Shown: positions 1 to 8,603, counted from the stretch's first letter. The stretch: DNA of 38,780 nt from Vibrio parahaemolyticus (GCF_900460535.1 NZ_UHIL01000003.1:1-38780); one strand, 5' to 3'. Numbers and translations: made by a program. Notes: generated from the sequence alone by a model not told the origin.

Positions 1-805
1 AGCGACGGTCAGACACGTACATGTCGGTATGTGCGGCGTCGCCAAATTGCGCTTCCACTTTGGTTTCCAGCATCGTTTTTAGCTGGAACAGCTTTTCAAA
101 CGCATTGTCGGTGAGCGTCAGTTTATCGAGTTGTTGCTGCCACTGGTGATACTCTTCATCGGTAATCGCCAAACCTTCCGGAATTTGCGCTTCTTGCGAT
201 GTGCCAACGGTCAGCATGGATTTGAAGTTTTGCTTATTCTGAATTCGGTTTACGAACACACGTACGAGCATTCGGTCGTACAGTGCGTCTAAGCCGCTAT
301 CCTCGTCTGGCAATTCGTTGGAAGCAGAAACCAGCAAACGCATTGGAACACGTTCAATGTCACTGCCATTTTTGAATGTTTTTTCGTTCACGACGGTCAA
401 CAGAGTGTTCAGAATCGCCGGGCCCGCTTTCCAAATCTCATCAAGGAAAACGACTTGCGCAGTAGGTAGGTAACCTTTGGTGAGTCGGACATAACGGCCG
501 TTGTCCTTCAACTCTTGGATACTCAAAGGCCCAAACACTTCTTCTGGTGTCGAGAATCGAGTCATCAAGTATTCAAAGTAACTGCTGTTATCAAAAGCTT
601 GGATAAGACGCTTTGCAATAAGACTCTTTGCAATACCAGGAGGACCTAAAAGAAAGACGCTCTCCCCAGCCAAAGCGGCAAGGAGACAGAGTTTGATGGT
701 GTGTTCGCGTTCATAAACGCCATCAGTTAACGCTTTTGCAAGCTTGTTAATACGCTCGGAAAGTAGTGCTTTTTCGGCATTGGATGCAAAAGAAGGTTGG
801 ATCAT
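1..805 (-). CDS. ravA: RavA-type MoxR AAA+ ATPase (3' end beyond window)
   Basis: This is the N-terminal 268 codons of a MoxR-family AAA+ ATPase; the frame stays open to the left edge. The protein begins [12 protein letters not shown]. It has a Walker A motif GPPGIAKS at about residues 54-61 and a Walker B region with [19 protein letters not shown] around residue 110. A sensor-like stretch [20 protein letters not shown] follows. This combination is typical of RavA, a cytoplasmic hexameric ATPase that in E. coli works with the VWA protein ViaA and binds the inducible lysine decarboxylase. E. coli RavA is about 500 residues, so roughly half is missing here; viaA would be expected beyond the left edge. 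The start is supported by GGAG five bases upstream of the ATG. It diverges from the Nudix gene. Confidence 0.85.
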   Translation of the reverse strand, partial: MIQPSFASNAEKALLSERINKLAKALTDGVYEREHTIKLCLLAALAGESVFLLGPPGIAKSLIAKRLIQAFDNSSYFEYLMTRFSTPEEVFGPLSIQELKDNGRYVRLTKGYLPTAQVVFLDEIWKAGPAILNTLLTVVNEKTFKNGSDIERVPMRLLVSASNELPDEDSGLDALYDRMLVRVFVNRIQNKQNFKSMLTVGTSQEAQIPEGLAITDEEYHQWQQQLDKLTLTDNAFEKLFQLKTMLETKVEAQFGDAAHTDMYVSDRR

Positions 806-1074
806 ACGTACTCCGGCTGCTGAACTGATGCTGTGTATTTATTTTTATACATTTGTTATCACTTTGTTACAAGTGTAATTTGTTCGAATCACCCTTATAA
901 CAGATGCTTATCTCTCTCTTTGCTGAGCAATCAAAGTTTCCATTTATGAGATATAGCTCACTGAAAGTGCAAACGCTTTCGTGGCCTTGCAACAGTTTTT
1001 GCTTTTGTTTCCCAGCGTTTGTGGTTAATGTTCAAAAACGTCAAATTGCGGTCATTGCTAGGGTTTACAACTGC
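806..1074. promoter_or_regulatory. Divergent intergenic region between ravA and the Nudix gene
   Basis: This 269-base AT-rich gap must hold the promoters of two divergent genes. I see no convincing -35/-10 pair. One small inverted repeat stands out: CACTT-N6-AAGTG at 860-875, a possible operator. A reading frame runs through much of the region in phase with the Nudix gene, but its predicted peptide is not Nudix-like. Confidence 0.3.
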
Positions 1075-1590
1075 ATGAGCAAAACAATTCATAAATGGAA
1101 GCAAATTTCTTTGGTTGAAAAAGACGTTCAGCTTCCTACTGGTCAAGTCATTTCACACACCACCATTCACCATCCAGGCGCTGCTGTAATACTGCCAATC
1201 GCTGCCAATGGCGATATCGTCTTAGTGAATCAGTTTCGACCTTCTCTCAATAAATGGCTTCTGGAGTTACCAGCAGGGACTCGCGAAGGCGAAGAAGACC
1301 CGCTCTGCTGCGCGCAACGTGAGTTGGAAGAAGAAACTGGCTTCAGCGCAGAAAAATTTACCCCACTCGGTCAAGTGACACCGCTTGCTGGGTTTTGTGA
1401 TGAAATTCAGTATTTGTTTGTCGCCGAACACTTAGCCAAAACCAATCGCTACGAGTGTGACGACGATGAAGTGATTGAAGTCGTGACATTGTCACGAGAA
1501 CAGCTCGAAGAAAAAATTATTGATGGCACCATTACCGATGCCAAAACCATCGCTTGCTTAAGCAAAGCTCGCCTTTGCGGATACATTTAG
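1075..1590 (+). CDS. Nudix hydrolase, ADP-ribose pyrophosphatase-like
   Basis: A 171-residue Nudix protein that probably hydrolyses a nucleoside diphosphate derivative; ADP-ribose is the likeliest class of substrate. The Nudix box GX5EX7REUXEEXGU is complete at residues 68-90 (G68, E74, then RELEEETGF). A proline-containing segment PLAGFCDE lies about 15 residues after the box, as in ADP-ribose pyrophosphatases, and WLLELPAG precedes it. The frame is open further upstream to 904, but that stretch has no family resemblance, and homologues begin near MSKTIHKWKQISL, so ATG 1075 is chosen; its ribosome site is weak. The threonine aldolase gene follows after 23 bases, so the two are probably co-transcribed. 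The exact substrate cannot be read from the sequence. Confidence 0.85.
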   Translation: MSKTIHKWKQISLVEKDVQLPTGQVISHTTIHHPGAAVILPIAANGDIVLVNQFRPSLNKWLLELPAGTREGEEDPLCCAQRELEEETGFSAEKFTPLGQVTPLAGFCDEIQYLFVAEHLAKTNRYECDDDEVIEVVTLSREQLEEKIIDGTITDAKTIACLSKARLCGYI

Positions 1591-1613
1591 GAATTTGAAC
1601 CAAGGAGATATTC

Positions 1614-2618
1614 ATGGATTTTCGTTCAGACACAGTGACTCAACCCACCCAAGCTATGCGCGAAGCAATGTTCAGCGCCCCTGTTGGCGATGATGTTTAT
1701 GGTGACGATCCTACCGTAAACGAGCTAGAGCAATTCGCGGCTGAATTAGCAGGGTTTGAGGCAGCGTTGTTTACCACTTCTGGCACGCAAGCAAACCTTT
1801 TAGGGTTAATGGCACATTGTGAGCGTGGCGATGAATATTTATGCGGCCAGCAAGCACACAATTACAAATATGAAGCAGGTGGCGCAGCGGTACTGGGTTC
1901 TATCCAGCCTCAACCAATAGAAAACAATCCAGATGGCACGTTGCCATTTGACAAATTAGAGGCAGCAATTAAACCTGATGACGCGCACTTTGCTCGTACT
2001 CGTCTGCTAAGTTTAGAAAACACCATCAACGGTAAAGTGATCCCACTGTCTTACTTAGCGGAAGCTCGTGAATTCGTTAATAAACACAATCTGAAACTGC
2101 ATCTCGACGGTGCCCGCGTGTTTAACGCAGCTGTTGCGCTCGATGTTCCCGTCAAAGATATTGGTCAATACTTTGATTCCATGACGATTTGTTTATCGAA
2201 AGGTCTTGCGGCACCCGTTGGTTCACTGCTGCTTGGCAGCAAGGAATACATCGCGAAAGCTCGCCGTTTAAGAAAGATGGTCGGTGGCGGAATGCGTCAG
2301 GCAGGTATTTTAGCGGCAGCAGGTAAACTGGCGATCACGGAACAAGTCGCGCAGTTAAAGCAAGATCACATCAATGCAAAAGCATTGGCGGAAGGTTTAG
2401 CTGAACTACCGGGTTTCTCGGTAAATCCTGACTTCGTTCAAACCAACATTGTGTTTGCTAAGTTGGATGCTAAAGTCGATATCCAAAGCATCGCGGAGCA
2501 ACTCAAGCAACAAAACATCATCATCAGCCCAGGAAACCCAATTCGCTTTGTCACACACAAAGACATCTCTGCTGAAGATATTCAAACCTTCCTATCGAGC
2601 CTTAAATCTCTGCTTTAG
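1614..2618 (+). CDS. ltaE: Low-specificity L-threonine aldolase
   Basis: A 334-residue PLP enzyme of fold type I that splits L-threonine or L-allo-threonine into glycine and acetaldehyde in the cytoplasm. The N-terminus MDFRSDTVTQPT is the hallmark of the family. TSGTQAN (55-61) contacts the cofactor phosphate, D165 in HLDGAR pairs with the pyridine nitrogen, and K196 in CLSKGLAAPVGS is the Schiff-base lysine. The length matches E. coli LtaE. AAGGAG sits well placed before the ATG. The gene follows the Nudix gene closely and ends at a strong intrinsic terminator, which suggests a two-gene unit. Nothing looks damaged. Confidence 0.93.
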   Translation: MDFRSDTVTQPTQAMREAMFSAPVGDDVYGDDPTVNELEQFAAELAGFEAALFTTSGTQANLLGLMAHCERGDEYLCGQQAHNYKYEAGGAAVLGSIQPQPIENNPDGTLPFDKLEAAIKPDDAHFARTRLLSLENTINGKVIPLSYLAEAREFVNKHNLKLHLDGARVFNAAVALDVPVKDIGQYFDSMTICLSKGLAAPVGSLLLGSKEYIAKARRLRKMVGGGMRQAGILAAAGKLAITEQVAQLKQDHINAKALAEGLAELPGFSVNPDFVQTNIVFAKLDAKVDIQSIAEQLKQQNIIISPGNPIRFVTHKDISAEDIQTFLSSLKSLL

Positions 2619-2635
2619 ATTGATTTTGATCATTG

Positions 2636-2662
2636 AGCTTCCCCTTGGGGGAAGCTTTATTC
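2636..2662 (+). terminator. Intrinsic terminator after ltaE
   Basis: Perfect 9-bp stem AGCTTCCCC / GGGGAAGCT with a 3-base loop, followed by TTATTC. The U-tract is short but the stem is strong. It closes the Nudix-ltaE unit. Confidence 0.8.
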
Positions 2663-2695
2663 TACGGTCAATTATCGCTAAATCGAGAATCCATA

Positions 2696-3013
2696 ATGCT
2701 AAGAACCCTCCTTTTAACGTCTCTCATTTTTACTTCCACCGTTTATGCCAATCCTTTTGGCGATGCTGAGAAAGGCAAAGTTAAAGCTCCAAGCTGCGTA
2801 TATTGCCACGGCACAAATGGACTAAGCAGTAATGACGCCTATCCGAACCTTGCAGGTCAAAGTCCTAAATACTTGTATGACTCGATGAAAGCCTATCAGG
2901 ATGGTTTGCGAACCGGGCCACTGGCAGAGATGATGAAAGCGCAATTACGTATGCTGAACGATGAAGATCTCCGCGATGTTGCTGCATTTTTTGCCGAGCA
3001 ATCAGGCGACTAA
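2696..3013 (+). CDS. Small secreted class I cytochrome c (c553/c4 type)
   Basis: A 105-residue monohaem cytochrome c for periplasmic electron transfer. A signal peptide (LLLTSLIFTSTVYA) precedes the mature start near NPFGDAEKG. The haem site is CVYCH (C34, C37, H38), and a methionine in the MMKAQLRM stretch probably supplies the sixth ligand. The C-terminal helix LNDEDLRDVAAFFAEQ is typical of the c553/c4 family. The frame is open to 2633, but that region overlaps the ltaE terminator, so ATG 2696 at the signal peptide is preferred. It has its own terminator downstream. The redox partner cannot be told from the context. Confidence 0.88.
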   Translation: MLRTLLLTSLIFTSTVYANPFGDAEKGKVKAPSCVYCHGTNGLSSNDAYPNLAGQSPKYLYDSMKAYQDGLRTGPLAEMMKAQLRMLNDEDLRDVAAFFAEQSGD

Positions 3014-3038
3014 ACGGTCTGCATTAATGAGTGAGAAA

Positions 3039-3070
3039 AGGCTCGTCAGCAGTACGAGCCTATTTATTTT
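3039..3070 (+). terminator. Intrinsic terminator after cytochrome c gene
   Basis: Stem AGGCTCGT (3039-3046) and ACGAGCCT (3054-3061), 7-base loop, followed by ATTTATTTT. Confidence 0.8.
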
Positions 3071-3136
3071 CCTGAATATAAAACCAACAACACATTTCAC
3101 CAATAAATGAATACAAATCAATCAAACACACTTCAG

Positions 3137-3150
3137 ATCAAATATTTGAT
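3137..3150. promoter_or_regulatory. Perfect 14-bp palindrome upstream of the yfcC-type gene
   Basis: ATCAAATATTTGAT is a perfect palindrome about 30 bases upstream of a candidate -35 box. The half-sites are inverted relative to an FNR box (TTGAT-N4-ATCAA), so FNR is not implied. The binding factor is unknown. Confidence 0.3.
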
Positions 3151-3179
3151 GAATTTATAGTTCACTACAGGCATTAATA

Positions 3180-3208
3180 TTGACTTTTTATTCTACTTTA
3201 TCGATATT
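3180..3208 (+). promoter_or_regulatory. Candidate sigma-70 promoter for the yfcC-type gene
   Basis: TTGACT (3180-3185), a 17-base spacer, then GATATT (3203-3208). The -35 box is close to consensus and the -10 is weak. It lies 34 bases before the start codon. Confidence 0.35.
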
Positions 3209-3241
3209 TCATGCTTTGTTTGATTCGACGTGAAGTAAGTT

Positions 3242-4774
3242 ATGTCTCACACACATGCGCAGCCATCGGAATCGGCTGCAACAAAGCAATCATGGCAGAT
3301 GCCTGACACTCTCATTTTAATCTTTTTTGTTGGTATCTTTGCTGCGATTCTTACCTATCTAATTCCTGCTGGTCACTTTGATAGCCAACAGGTGTCTTAC
3401 GTGGTAGATGGTGCGGAAAAAACACGTACTGTTATTGATCCGTCTTCTTTCTCGTACGCAACCGACGAAAACGGCGAGCTGGTTTACAACAAAGTGGGGC
3501 TCTTCGCTTCTAGCGGCGGTATCGGCTTGATGAACTTCCCATTTGAAGGTCTGGTTTCAGGTTCAAAATGGGGCAGCGCAATCGGCGTTATCATGTTTAT
3601 GCTTGTGATCGGCGGCGCTTTTGGTGTCGTGATGCGCACAGGCACTATCGACAACGGTATCCTTCGTCTGATCGACAAAACCAAAGGTAACGAAGCGCTC
3701 TTCATTCCTGTTCTGTTCTTGCTGTTCTCTTTGGGCGGCGCTGTCTTTGGGATGGGTGAAGAGGCGGTGGCGTTCGCCATCATCATCGCTCCATTGATGG
3801 TTCGCCTAGGTTATGACGGCATTACGACCGTAATGGTGACTTACGTTGCGACTCAGATTGGTTTTGCGACATCTTGGATGAACCCATTCTCGGTTGCGAT
3901 TGCACAAGGTATTGCTGGTATTCCTGTACTATCGGGCATGACGGTTCGTATGGCACTTTGGGTTGGTTTTACACTCATCGGTATCGCCTTTACGATGGTT
4001 TATGCGTCTCGCATCAAAGCAAATCCTGAGTACTCTTACAGCCGCCGTACGGATAAATACTTCCGTCAGCAAGAACTAGGTAGCCACGACTCTCGTTGGA
4101 ACTTCGGAGACACGCTCGTTATTCTAACGGTTATCGCAACGACGATTTGGGTGGTTTGGGGCGTAGTAGCCAAAGCATGGTACATCCCAGAAATCGCTTC
4201 TCAGTTCTTCACAATGGGCTTTGTGGTTGCCATCATCGGTACGATCTTCCGCCTAAACGGCATGACCCTTAACTGTGCGGCGGACGCATTCAAAGAAGGC
4301 GCAGCAATCATGCTAGCTCCTGCTCTTTTGGTTGGCTGTGCGAAAGGTGTATTGCTTATTCTGGGTGGTGGTACTACCGATGAAGCAAGCGTACTGAACT
4401 CGATTTTGAACAGCGCAGGCGGCGTGATCAGCGGCCTTCCTGATGTTGCCGCAGCTTGGTTGATGTATGTGTTCCAATCCATCTTCAACTTCTTCGTGAC
4501 CTCGGGTTCTGGCCAAGCAGCACTTACGATGCCTCTGTTGTCTCCTCTTGCAGACATCGCTGGCGTAACTCGTCAGGTAGCGGTTCTGGCATTCCAACTG
4601 GGTGATGGTTTCACTAACGTGATAGTCCCTACTTCTGCGTCCCTAATGGCAACGCTTGGCGTGTGTCGTATCGACTGGGGTGACTGGGCGAAATTCTGCT
4701 GGCGCTTTATGCTATTACTCTTTACCCTATCGAGCATTGTCGTCGTCGCAGCTCACGTGATGGGTTTTGCGTAA
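3242..4774 (+). CDS. yfcC: YfcC family transporter (DcuC-like superfamily)
   Basis: A 510-residue integral inner-membrane carrier with about twelve hydrophobic segments. It has a short polar N-terminus, then LILIFFVGIFAAILTYLIPAG. The motif GGAVFGMGEEAVAF and the C-terminal TSGSGQAALTMPLLSPLAD with QLGDGFTN are signatures of the YfcC branch of the C4-dicarboxylate anaerobic carrier (DcuC) superfamily. Length matches E. coli YfcC (about 506). The substrate is not known for the family with certainty; basic amino acids, peptides or acylated amino acids are possible. The next gene is an AstE/aspartoacylase-type amidohydrolase, so an N-acyl amino acid substrate is a reasonable inference. A terminator separates them. 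Confidence 0.85.
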   Translation: MSHTHAQPSESAATKQSWQMPDTLILIFFVGIFAAILTYLIPAGHFDSQQVSYVVDGAEKTRTVIDPSSFSYATDENGELVYNKVGLFASSGGIGLMNFPFEGLVSGSKWGSAIGVIMFMLVIGGAFGVVMRTGTIDNGILRLIDKTKGNEALFIPVLFLLFSLGGAVFGMGEEAVAFAIIIAPLMVRLGYDGITTVMVTYVATQIGFATSWMNPFSVAIAQGIAGIPVLSGMTVRMALWVGFTLIGIAFTMVYASRIKANPEYSYSRRTDKYFRQQELGSHDSRWNFGDTLVILTVIATTIWVVWGVVAKAWYIPEIASQFFTMGFVVAIIGTIFRLNGMTLNCAADAFKEGAAIMLAPALLVGCAKGVLLILGGGTTDEASVLNSILNSAGGVISGLPDVAAAWLMYVFQSIFNFFVTSGSGQAALTMPLLSPLADIAGVTRQVAVLAFQLGDGFTNVIVPTSASLMATLGVCRIDWGDWAKFCWRFMLLLFTLSSIVVVAAHVMGFA

Positions 4775-4791
4775 ACTGATTAACAGATAAG

Positions 4792-4818
4792 AAGGCGAGA
4801 CAAGTTCTCGCCTTTTTT
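4792..4818 (+). terminator. Intrinsic terminator after the yfcC-type gene
   Basis: Stem AAGGCGAGA (4792-4800) and TCTCGCCTT (4806-4814), 5-base loop, then a run of T. It is strong, and it sits between the transporter and the deacylase gene. Confidence 0.85.
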
Positions 4819-4874
4819 GATTCAAGCCAAATGGCAAATAAGCATCAAAACGATGTTTTGGAGTGACAACTTTA

Positions 4875-5870
4875 ATGGCAACACAATTTCTGGATGACGT
4901 AATTCAAGGTCATCAAGTCATTCAATCTCTCGACGTAACTGACTTGCCTGCTGGCGAGCATAAATTCTGGTTCCGCATTGCAACCAATGCCCTATCTCAG
5001 TGGCAATACCTACCAGTATTGGTATTCAAAGGCGGCAAGCCGGGCAAGAAGATTATGATCACTGCCGGTGTTCATGGCGATGAATACAACGGCGTTCTTG
5101 CCGCGCAAAAAACAGCTCGAGAGCTAATCGGCAAAGAACTGGCGGGCACTGTCACTGTTGTTCCAACCATCAACTTAACGGGTATGTTGAACCACAGCCG
5201 CGATTTTTACTCCGCAGATCCTGATGCCTCACCAGCAAACCTAAACCGCTTTTTCCCAGGCGACGCAAACGGCAATGAGGCCAATCGCTACCTGTTTGCA
5301 TTATGGAACAATCTGCTTAAGCCAAATGCAGAGCTTGCGATTGATCTGCACACCCAAACCAGTGGTGCCGCTTACCCATTGTATGTGTTTGCCGATTTCC
5401 GTATCGAACAATCGTTGGAAATGGCTCGCTCACTTAACCCAGACGCTATCTTAAACGATCCGGGGGACGCAGGTGTTTTAGAAACCGTGTGGAACAACAG
5501 CGGCATTCCAAGCATTACTATCGAAGTGGGCATGGGGCGTTACACTGAGCAAGCGTTGATTGATCGTACGGTTGCGGGGATTTTTAACGTGCTAAAGCGC
5601 CACGAAGTGATTTCTGGTGAAGCTTCTCCAGTCATTCCTTGCCTTGAAGGTAACGAGATCATCAGTATTCGAGCCGAGTTTGGTGGCTTCGTTCTACCAC
5701 AAGTGAAAATGATGGATACCGTTGAACAAGGTCAATTGCTTGCGATTCAATACGATAGCTTTGGTGACGAAATTCAGCGCTACATGGCACCGACTAGTGG
5801 GACGGTATTAAGTCACAACATTGAGTCGATCAGGGCTCCTGGTTCATTGGTTGTTCGCCTAATCAAATAG
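4875..5870 (+). CDS. Succinylglutamate desuccinylase/aspartoacylase family amidohydrolase
   Basis: A 331-residue M14-like zinc amidohydrolase of the AstE/aspartoacylase family, which removes acyl groups from N-acyl amino acids. Zinc ligands are visible as H67 and E70 in GVHGDE and H159 in DLHTQ; E217 in SITIEVGMG is the likely catalytic base. A C-terminal beta-rich domain (about 255-331, SIRAEFGGFVLPQV onward) resembles the biotinyl-like tail of this family. The start could be GTG 4863, but ATG 4875 with GGAG about eleven bases upstream fits better. It lies just downstream of the carrier gene, across a terminator, and probably acts on what that carrier brings in. Exact substrate unknown. Confidence 0.82.
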   Translation: MATQFLDDVIQGHQVIQSLDVTDLPAGEHKFWFRIATNALSQWQYLPVLVFKGGKPGKKIMITAGVHGDEYNGVLAAQKTARELIGKELAGTVTVVPTINLTGMLNHSRDFYSADPDASPANLNRFFPGDANGNEANRYLFALWNNLLKPNAELAIDLHTQTSGAAYPLYVFADFRIEQSLEMARSLNPDAILNDPGDAGVLETVWNNSGIPSITIEVGMGRYTEQALIDRTVAGIFNVLKRHEVISGEASPVIPCLEGNEIISIRAEFGGFVLPQVKMMDTVEQGQLLAIQYDSFGDEIQRYMAPTSGTVLSHNIESIRAPGSLVVRLIK

Positions 5871-5922
5871 CCCTAGTTGTTCACTATTTGAAAGCACTTT
5901 TTCGGATAGGTCAATTTGCAAC

Positions 5923-5953
5923 AAAAAGCCCCGCTCATTTAGCGGGGCTTTTT
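5923..5953. terminator. Bidirectional terminator
   Basis: AAAAAGCCCCGCT (5923-5935), 5-base loop, AGCGGGGCTTTTT (5941-5953). The A- and T-tracts on both sides let it serve the deacylase gene from the left and the MFS gene from the right. Confidence 0.9.
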
Positions 5954-5964
5954 ACGAATAAAAT

Positions 5965-7089
5965 CTATTTCTTCATTCGTGACATTGTCACTAACAATAC
6001 GGTTACTGCACAACTTGTCTGTACTACACCTAGGTTTTGAATTATTCCTGCCAATCCAAGCCCCGACCCAATCAGTAAGTAGTACATCAGCCCAAATACT
6101 GCGCCAGCACTGCCCGCTTGCTGTTTATAATCCACCAAAGCAGCGCTTAGTACATTAGGTATCGCAATGCCAAACGCCATCACGACCAATAGCATTGGAA
6201 CTAAAAACCAAATAGATGTTTGAGCCCAAAAGACACCAAACCCACCAGCCAACAACAGTATCGATGCGATCCACAACAAAGATGTTTGCGTTCGTCCTTT
6301 ACCCAGCAAAAATTTATTCAACAAGCTGCCAACAAATGTACCTAAGCCAAGTACAACGCCACTGTATCCAAATTCCGATGAGCTAAAACCTAACGCCTCA
6401 AATGTGAAAGCACCTAATTGGTAGTAAGAAAACAATGCGATATTGTAGAGCGCAACTAATAACGTCGATTGCCAGATTTGCGCATCTCTCAGCATTCGCC
6501 CCAGAAGTGAACCCATATTCAAAGGCTGTTTCTGAATTTGTGTCTCTGGCAGTTTGAAAACGTTGTAAACAAACAAGCCTAACGCCATGACAAACAGTGT
6601 AAAAAAGACGGTTTGATAGCCGCCCAATGCGGTTAACTGGCCGCCGAGCAACATGCCAATCACCGGACTGACAGAAATTCCTATTCCCATTACGCCGAAT
6701 ACTTTACCCAATTCTTCGCCAGAAAAACTGTCCCGCAACATGGTTTGCGTCACCACAGAACCAACCGCAATACCAAAGGCGCTCAACGCTCGTGCTAACA
6801 TAACCACATCAAAGCGGTCAGTTTGCATCGCAACCAATGCAGAAAGCCCATAAACGAGCAAGCCAACTAGCATGGTTGGACGTCTTCCCCATTTATCTGC
6901 TAGTAGCCCCCAAACCACGACTCCGATTGCAAATGCTGTAAAGTAGATCGATAGGGTTTGCGCTGCTTGCGTATAGGTGACTGAGAATGACTGTGCAATA
7001 TCACCAAGTGCAGGGCTGTAAATCGTCTCTACAATTTGTGGAAACATCAGCATCACAACCATTAATCCAATAGAAGGTTTCGTTTTCAT
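5965..7089 (-). CDS. MFS exporter, Bcr/CflA-like (DHA1) drug efflux family
   Basis: A 374-residue major facilitator with about twelve hydrophobic helices. The motif-A loop is GLLADKWGRRPTMLVG (about residues 61-76) between helices 2 and 3. Motif C is suggested by GIGISVSPVIGMLLGG in helix 5, as in drug:H+ antiporters. The N-terminus MVVMLMFPQIVETIYSPALGDIAQ resembles the Bcr/CflA branch. Length is a little under the usual 390-400 residues, but both halves are present. GAGAGG lies upstream of the ATG. It is transcribed away from an AraC regulator, an arrangement like E. coli nimT/nimR, so that regulator probably controls it. The exported compound is unknown. Confidence 0.85.
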   Translation of the reverse strand: MKTKPSIGLMVVMLMFPQIVETIYSPALGDIAQSFSVTYTQAAQTLSIYFTAFAIGVVVWGLLADKWGRRPTMLVGLLVYGLSALVAMQTDRFDVVMLARALSAFGIAVGSVVTQTMLRDSFSGEELGKVFGVMGIGISVSPVIGMLLGGQLTALGGYQTVFFTLFVMALGLFVYNVFKLPETQIQKQPLNMGSLLGRMLRDAQIWQSTLLVALYNIALFSYYQLGAFTFEALGFSSSEFGYSGVVLGLGTFVGSLLNKFLLGKGRTQTSLLWIASILLLAGGFGVFWAQTSIWFLVPMLLVVMAFGIAIPNVLSAALVDYKQQAGSAGAVFGLMYYLLIGSGLGLAGIIQNLGVVQTSCAVTVLLVTMSRMKK

Positions 7090-7228
7090 TTTTGCCTCTC
7101 TATCCCACTTCGACCTGATGAATTCAGAAGCTTAAGTGGGTAACAAACTTAACTTGGCGCGCAGTATAGAAGGCGTTATGCTTTACCCATTAACATCATT
7201 AAGACCAAAAACATCAAAATTCGGACAA

Positions 7229-8008
7229 ATGGCACTTATTGAAGAAAACACTCAGTTTGATGCAGACAAGCTCACAGCCAACGTGGTCGGCATTGCTGCA
7301 GATGTTGGTAAACACGACTCAGGGATGCATCAGCACCATAAAGGTCAGTTACTTTACGCGCCACAAGGATGCATGACGTTTGCCCTAAATGATTCCATTT
7401 GTATTTTGCCGCCAACCAAAGCAGTGTGGATCCCACCTAATACTCCACATCGCGCCGTAATGACGAATGTTGTGGCGTATCGTTCTGTTTATTTCGATTG
7501 CGACAAATTTTCTTGCCCAAAAAGCATCGTGATGATTGAAGTTAACGATCTCCTAAAAGCACTGATCAATAAAATGGCTTTGTGGGAGTGGGACATAGAA
7601 CAAACCAAAACGAATGCGACAACCATATTATTTTGGGAAGAGTTTTATCAAGCAAAGCAATTCGAGCTCACTTTACCATTGCCATCGGATCGTCGTTTGA
7701 CTTCATTTCGAAATGCGATGACAAAAGACGGATTCATTGCTCCTGATCTCAACCATTTATCGAAAACAATCGGGGCAAGCGGTAAGACAATTACAAGACT
7801 GTTTAAGTCCGAAACAGGCATGTCTTATCAAGATTGGCGTCAGCAATGGCGATTGTTAAAGGCAATAGAGCTGTTGTGTGAGGAGAGGCAAGTCAGTGAT
7901 GTTGCCCATTGCTTGGAGTTTTCATCAGACAGCGCATTCATTGCGTTTTTTAAAAAACAAACGGGACAAACACCACTGAGCTTTATGAAGCATCGAACCT
8001 TACTGTAA
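7229..8008 (+). CDS. AraC family transcriptional regulator (cupin + HTH, NimR-like)
   Basis: An N-terminal cupin sensor domain is seen in VVGIAADVGKH, MHQHHKGQLLYAPQGCMTF and WIPPNTPHRAVM. A C-terminal AraC double helix-turn-helix begins near APDLNHLSKTIGASGKTITR and ends with SDVAHCLEFSSDSAFIAFFKKQTGQTPLSF. Length from ATG 7229 is 259 residues, close to E. coli NimR. Earlier in-frame starts exist at ATG 7178, which has AGAAGG four bases before it, and GTG 7136; the choice is uncertain. The divergent neighbour is an MFS exporter, so it probably controls that gene and perhaps itself. The effector is unknown. Confidence 0.85.
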   Translation: MALIEENTQFDADKLTANVVGIAADVGKHDSGMHQHHKGQLLYAPQGCMTFALNDSICILPPTKAVWIPPNTPHRAVMTNVVAYRSVYFDCDKFSCPKSIVMIEVNDLLKALINKMALWEWDIEQTKTNATTILFWEEFYQAKQFELTLPLPSDRRLTSFRNAMTKDGFIAPDLNHLSKTIGASGKTITRLFKSETGMSYQDWRQQWRLLKAIELLCEERQVSDVAHCLEFSSDSAFIAFFKKQTGQTPLSFMKHRTLL

Positions 8009-8026
8009 GGTCAGCAGTTGGACCAT

Positions 8027-8548
8027 TTAATGTTTTTGATCGACCAGGATCAACTCATCTAGCGTAAAGCCTTTCTCTTTGGCGACTCGCTTAAATCGCT
8101 CCACCGTCGCCTTATCGACATTTGGTTTCCGAGAAAGTAGCCACAAGTAATCATGGTTAAAACCTGAGACAAAGGCATACTCATAGTTTTCTCCTAGCTC
8201 GAACACAATGTACGAGGAATAGAACGGACCAAAAAATGAAACTTTAAGATGGCCGATGTTTTCATCTCCAACGAAATACGCTTGGCCTTCGGCTTGTGTC
8301 CACTTTTTATTTTCTTGCGAATAACCACGGTTGATAACCGTGACACCACCGTCTTCACGCAATTCGTATTCAGCCGTAACGTTAGAGAGGCCGCGCTCAA
8401 AGGAATGATCCAGTCGAGCTATTTCATACCATTTACCGAGGTATGGTTGGAGTGCAAAGTTGTTTACAGGCTCAACATCATCTGGTTTTGACGTACAACC
8501 AAACATCGCGATCAAACATAACAACATCCATGCTTTTATAGATTTCAT
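8027..8548 (-). CDS. blc: Outer-membrane lipocalin lipoprotein (Blc type)
   Basis: A 173-residue bacterial lipocalin. The signal peptide MKSIKAWMLLCLIAMFGC ends in a lipobox with the acylated cysteine followed by TSKPDD. The first lipocalin motif is YLGKWYEIARLDHSFERG, and the barrel continues through VTVINRGYSQENKKWTQ to a C-terminal helix. Blc proteins bind lysophospholipids or fatty acids at the outer membrane. A TTG four codons upstream is possible, but GGAG at a normal distance marks ATG 8548. It is convergent with the AraC gene, only 18 bases apart, with no clear terminator between them. Upstream lies the broken phosphatase gene. Confidence 0.9.
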   Translation of the reverse strand: MKSIKAWMLLCLIAMFGCTSKPDDVEPVNNFALQPYLGKWYEIARLDHSFERGLSNVTAEYELREDGGVTVINRGYSQENKKWTQAEGQAYFVGDENIGHLKVSFFGPFYSSYIVFELGENYEYAFVSGFNHDYLWLLSRKPNVDKATVERFKRVAKEKGFTLDELILVDQKH

Positions 8549-8603
8549 TTTTAACTCCAATAGCGATTACTCATTGATTTTACTCTATAAGATTGAAAAT
8601 CGA

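Noticed and set aside
904..1074. In-frame N-terminal extension of the Nudix protein
   Set aside because: The predicted peptide is cysteine- and phenylalanine-rich without family resemblance, and the Nudix fold is complete from ATG 1075.
3484..4597. Long open frames antisense to the yfcC-type gene
   Set aside because: They mirror the codon bias of a strongly coding gene, have no ribosome sites of note and no recognisable domains.
8009..8035. Possible terminator between the AraC and lipocalin genes
   Set aside because: Only a 4-bp stem (GGTC/GACC) is present; too weak to call despite the T-run nearby.
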